Shown: positions 61,328-64,000 of the stretch, one piece after another
How positions within the stretch are numbered: position 1 is the stretch's first letter
Layout of the letters: each line of letters starts with the position of its first letter
Program-made: the position numbers and the translations under genes
Origin: Roseovarius litorisediminis
Lineage (GTDB): Bacteria > Pseudomonadota > Alphaproteobacteria > Rhodobacterales > Rhodobacteraceae
Direction: 5' to 3'
Length of the DNA: 64,000 nt
Assembly (NCBI RefSeq): GCF_900172295.1
Contig: NZ_FWFL01000003.1
Coordinates: 62,001-126,000, forward strand
Notes under the pieces: model-generated
What the model saw: only the letters and a program-made list of their open reading frames with translations
Database searches by the model: none
What the model was told of the DNA's origin: nothing

Positions 61328-62035
61328 ATGGTGAAACGTACGACCGACCTTAACGATATCGCCTTTGGCGTGATCCGTGCCCGTATGCGGCTGCATTTCA
61401 TGGTGACGCCCAAAGGCGACCGGCAGGCAAAGAAGTACTTTGTCATCGGTCATCCGCGCAACGGCACAACGACGATGCACAAGCTGTTTCAGGCCAACGG
61501 ACTGAATAGTTTCCACGATTCACGCGACTGGGAAACGGGCAAATTTGATGCGTTTTCGGATTTTGGCCAGGTGCGCCCCGTGGCCGCGTATGACCGCACC
61601 TATCCGAATGCAACGTTTATCCTGAATTTTCGCCCTCTGCGCAAATATCTGATCAGCATCGCAGCGCATCATCAGAAAATTTTCAGCACGCAGAATTTCG
61701 TGAATGAGATCTGGCGGCGGGCAGAGTATTTTGCCTGGGTGCTGCGCCATTTCAAAGGCCGTGATGATTTCATCGCGGTCAATATCGAGGCACCTGGTGC
61801 GCTTGCGGCAGTGGCGGATTTTTGTGGATTCAAGACCGCTCAGTTGCCGGGGGGATCCGTGCATAATGTTTCGAACCGGCCCAAACTGGAGGAAAACCAG
61901 CGCAATATCGACGAGGCGCTGGCGCTGCTGGAACTGACCGAAGAGGCTGTCAGGGGGTGTCTGGTCTCGCGCCTGCACGGCGACGAGCAGGCCGAACTGA
62001 TCGCGGCCCGCGATACGATCCGGTTCCTGGAATAG
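61328..62035 (+). CDS. Sulfotransferase-like P-loop protein
   Basis: A 235-residue protein whose FVIGHPRNGTTTMHKLF stretch (about 38-54) is the PAPS-binding 5'-phosphosulfate loop of sulfotransferases, followed by NATFILNFRPLRKYLISI and a helix-rich end that may hold the 3'-phosphate-binding Ser/Arg. It is 35 bases downstream of the AspA/AstE-like gene and convergent with membrane-protein genes. Acceptor unknown; it is shorter than most characterised members. Confidence 0.7.
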   Translation: MVKRTTDLNDIAFGVIRARMRLHFMVTPKGDRQAKKYFVIGHPRNGTTTMHKLFQANGLNSFHDSRDWETGKFDAFSDFGQVRPVAAYDRTYPNATFILNFRPLRKYLISIAAHHQKIFSTQNFVNEIWRRAEYFAWVLRHFKGRDDFIAVNIEAPGALAAVADFCGFKTAQLPGGSVHNVSNRPKLEENQRNIDEALALLELTEEAVRGCLVSRLHGDEQAELIAARDTIRFLE

Positions 62036-62719
62036 TCAGGTCACCTGATCCGCGTTCCGGGGGCGCAGAAAGATCGAGAGCGTCAGCAAGCTGAAGACAA
62101 ACTCGTAGCATTCCCATTTGGTCATCATCTGGACTGCCAGAATCACGATTGTGGCGGCAAGAGCCAGGAACATGTGCCGGGTGTCGGGCACCGGGATAGC
62201 AAGCCGTTTTGCAATGCCGCGAACCAGCGACATTCGCGTATAGACCAGCGGCATAACCAAAAGGTAGAGCAGAATCACCACCGTCAACCCGCTGCCAAAG
62301 ACGGTTTTGACCAACTTGACATCGCCCACCACCAGATTGTGCAGGTTGGTTTCTTTCTGGGCGTTGTTTTGAAGGAAGAACTCGTTGGCGTCCCAATGGA
62401 ACAGACGGTAGCCCCACGAGATTTCTTCGCCCGAGGCAAAGAAAAAGAGAAATGCGTAAAACCCGGTGATAAGCGCCGCGGCAGCCCCGCGTTTCGTCCA
62501 GAGTACGCGCGCGTTGCGGATAAGCACCATGGATGACAGCAGCAGGCAGACCGCTGTACCCCATTCTATGGGGCCGTCCTCGGTGGCAAAGCCCATGCGG
62601 AACGCTTCGTGCAGGCCGGTAATGTAGTAGATCACCGTAAAGATGAGGGTCGCATAAGCCAGGCCGAAAAGCAAAGTGTCTGCATTGCTTAGTCCGGAGC
62701 GGTCATTCAGGTGGAGCAT
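62036..62719 (-). CDS. Hypothetical membrane protein, paralogue A
   Basis: A 227-residue protein with five to six hydrophobic segments. It shares with the next gene (62809) the order EDGPIEWGTAVCL, FFFASGEEISWG, a loop with ETNLHNLVVGDVKLVK, then LAIPVP, and finally YEFVFSLLTLSIFL. The conserved Glu-Glu in ASGEE and the His-Asn in NLHNL are possible functional residues within or near the membrane. No family was recognised. The first base of its stop codon adjoins the stop of the sulfotransferase-like gene. Confidence 0.7.
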   Translation of the reverse strand: MLHLNDRSGLSNADTLLFGLAYATLIFTVIYYITGLHEAFRMGFATEDGPIEWGTAVCLLLSSMVLIRNARVLWTKRGAAAALITGFYAFLFFFASGEEISWGYRLFHWDANEFFLQNNAQKETNLHNLVVGDVKLVKTVFGSGLTVVILLYLLVMPLVYTRMSLVRGIAKRLAIPVPDTRHMFLALAATIVILAVQMMTKWECYEFVFSLLTLSIFLRPRNADQVT

Positions 62720-62808
62720 AGCGAGGGCCTATATGTCAGCTGGCAATGTCAGGCGGTTACATCATGTTCCAGGCCGCAGCAAGCGTAGCGAGCATATGCC
62801 GGATTTTC

Positions 62809-63498
62809 CTAAGTTCTGCGGGAGGCAGTTCGTGACCCGGGAAAGGCATTTGCGTTCTGCGGCATCAGGAAAATCGACAGGGCTACAAGGCTGAAGATAA
62901 ATTCGTAGACTTCCCAGCGGCGCTGAAGATCGACGGAGGCAACCACAATTGACCCGACCAGCGCGATCAGCCCGTGTTTCAGGTGCGGCACCGGTATCGC
63001 CAGCCGGTCTGCCAGACGTCGCACCCTTTCGACGCGCGGGTAAACAATTGGCAAAATCACCAGATAGACCAGCAGAATGGATGTCAGGATATTGCCGAAC
63101 AGAACCTTGACCAGCTTTACCTCGCCCACTTTGAGATTGTGCAGGTTGGTTTCCGCGCGGTTGCTGTTTTCAGTGAAGAATTCCGAAGCCTCCCAGCCGA
63201 AAATCCTTTGCCCCCAAGACAGTTCTTCGCCGGAGGCAAAGAAGAACAGGAGCGCATAGAACCCCATCGCAACCATGGCCGCATTCTGCCCGGTGCGTCG
63301 GAACCCCAGTGCATAGCGCGCCAGAACGGTGAAGGACACGAACAGGCAAATGGCCGTGCCCCATTCGACGGGGCCGTCCTCGACCGCAAAAAACTCGTGG
63401 AAGGCCGGGGTCTGAACGAAGTGGAAAATAGGCAGGATGGCGGTGCAAAGCATCGCAATCGCCAGCAGTGTGGTGTTAAATTTTTCAGAGTAGAGCAC
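62809..63498 (-). CDS. Hypothetical membrane protein, paralogue B
   Basis: A 229-residue paralogue of the product at 62036, upstream in the same direction. Its EDGPVEWGTAICLF, FFFASGEELSWGQRIFGWEASEFF, ETNLHNLKVGEVKLVK, LAIPVPHLKHG and YEFIFSLVALSIFL segments match the first copy position by position, with the rest diverged. Tandem duplication is the simple explanation. Function unknown. Confidence 0.7.
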   Translation of the reverse strand: MLYSEKFNTTLLAIAMLCTAILPIFHFVQTPAFHEFFAVEDGPVEWGTAICLFVSFTVLARYALGFRRTGQNAAMVAMGFYALLFFFASGEELSWGQRIFGWEASEFFTENSNRAETNLHNLKVGEVKLVKVLFGNILTSILLVYLVILPIVYPRVERVRRLADRLAIPVPHLKHGLIALVGSIVVASVDLQRRWEVYEFIFSLVALSIFLMPQNANAFPGSRTASRRT

Positions 63499-63668
63499 GG
63501 GAGGAAACGCCTTCTACTGTTACAGGCTGTTGCAATACCGCCGTCTTACCCGAGTAGCATGCGTACGGCAAGAATATGGGCAAGGCCGGAATTCACATTT
63601 CAGTGGTGAGGTTCGCCAGGCTGGATGGTGCCGGTTTATCCCAGACGGGCGAAACGACGCAGGAATAG

Positions 63669-63700
63669 CGGCAGCCGGTCAATGCGAAGACCGGCTGCCG
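63669..63700. terminator. 12-bp-stem hairpin after the aquaporin pseudogene
   Basis: CGGCAGCCGGTC (63669-63680) and GACCGGCTGCCG (63689-63700) are perfect inverted copies around an 8-base loop. It lies 16 bases downstream of the aquaporin stop on the minus strand and was probably its terminator; no T run is on that side. Confidence 0.5.
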
Positions 63701-63716
63701 AAATTGTTTTCGGCAT

Positions 63717-64000
63717 TTACTCGGCGGTGCCGTCAAGCATCCCCGACTTGAACAGCAGGCCAGCGGTCAATCCGCCGGTCACCGGGGCTGTGACGAATAG
63801 CCAGACCTGGCTGATCGCGTGCCCACCGGCAAAAATTGATCCCAGGATCACGACAACGAACAGGAAGGTGGCGACCAGTTCAAAGACAAACGCGGCTGCG
63901 ATCGAATACTCGCCCAGATATCCCTGGCCCCAGCCGTTCTGGCCCAATCCGTTTTGAGCGACTCAATAGTCGGCCTTGCCGCTGGCGATGATCATCAGCA
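63717..64000 (-). pseudogene. aqpZ: Aquaporin Z pseudogene, 5' end outside the window
   Basis: Reading inwards from the right edge on the minus strand, the frame gives LMIIASGKADY, a TGA stop (63965-63963), then VAQNGLGQNGWGQGYLGEYS and FVFELVATFLFVVVILGS, all aquaporin Z sequence in one frame. After ILGS it jumps straight to IFAGGHAISQVWLF, the start of the last helix, so the stretch holding helix five and the second NPA motif (about 45 residues) is missing. With both an in-frame stop and an internal deletion, the gene cannot make a working channel. Confidence 0.75.

Noticed and set aside
1-64000. CRISPR arrays, tRNA or rRNA genes, transposases, phage genes
   Set aside because: I looked for direct repeats with spacers, cloverleaf-like sequence and the usual proteins on both strands and saw none.

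Overview
The window is a G+C-rich chromosomal stretch of an alphaproteobacterium, most likely a marine Rhodobacteraceae (Roseobacter-group) member. Pointers are the divergent hemN/fnrL pair with a shared FNR box, a TRAP-type uptake system, FAD/GcvT fusion dehydrogenases of methylated glycines, and dense operons with 4-base ATGA/GTGA overlaps. No rRNA, tRNA, CRISPR array, insertion sequence or prophage was recognised. I found about 62 credible protein genes, one decayed gene at the right edge, and a set of hairpins and operator-like dyads.

Layout. 1-7.7 kb: cell envelope and secretion (exported protein, class A penicillin-binding protein, MlaC/MlaA, type I secretion ABC and HlyD subunits). 7.8-10.6 kb: RidA, glycerophosphodiesterase, FemAB/GNAT-like protein, PhhB. 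10.7-19.6 kb: a catabolic island with an RpiR regulator, N-formylglutamate-amidohydrolase-like hydrolase, three-part TRAP transporter, glutamine-synthetase-like ligase, aldehyde dehydrogenase and iron alcohol dehydrogenase. These enzymes would suffice to take up an amino alcohol, gamma-glutamylate it, oxidise the alcohol to an acid and release the glutamyl group; this is the most interesting inference here. 19.7-31.3 kb: orphan SH3b/metallo-beta-lactamase protein, hemN/fnrL, a DsrE/TetR pair with twin operators, peroxiredoxin, ferredoxin-reductase-like flavoprotein, RsmD, Ubi hydroxylase, amidase, aminotransferase. 31.3-41.3 kb: FtsK, LolA, lytic transglycosylase, HspQ, gamma-glutamyltransferase, anti-sigma/antagonist pair, thiolase, free-methionine-sulfoxide reductase.

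41.4-52.3 kb: a second metabolic island for methylated glycines and one-carbon units: XRE-cupin regulator with two 27-bp dyads, two LysE exporters, tandem GFA (formaldehyde-activating-like) proteins, two dimethylglycine/sarcosine-dehydrogenase-like FAD-GcvT proteins, a betaine-homocysteine-methyltransferase-like protein and a GlxA/GbdR-type AraC regulator. Glycine from the first island, if its substrate is ethanolamine, would feed the same one-carbon pool.

52.4-64 kb: RluA-type pseudouridine synthase, a protein kinase-like protein ending in an acyl-CoA-synthetase C-terminal-like domain, two glycosyltransferases, aldehyde dehydrogenase, 1-Cys peroxiredoxin, PEP-mutase/isocitrate-lyase-family enzyme, small lipoprotein, AspA/AstE-type zinc hydrolase, sulfotransferase-like protein, tandem membrane-protein paralogues and an aquaporin pseudogene. 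Functions come from reading motifs only; no database search was run.
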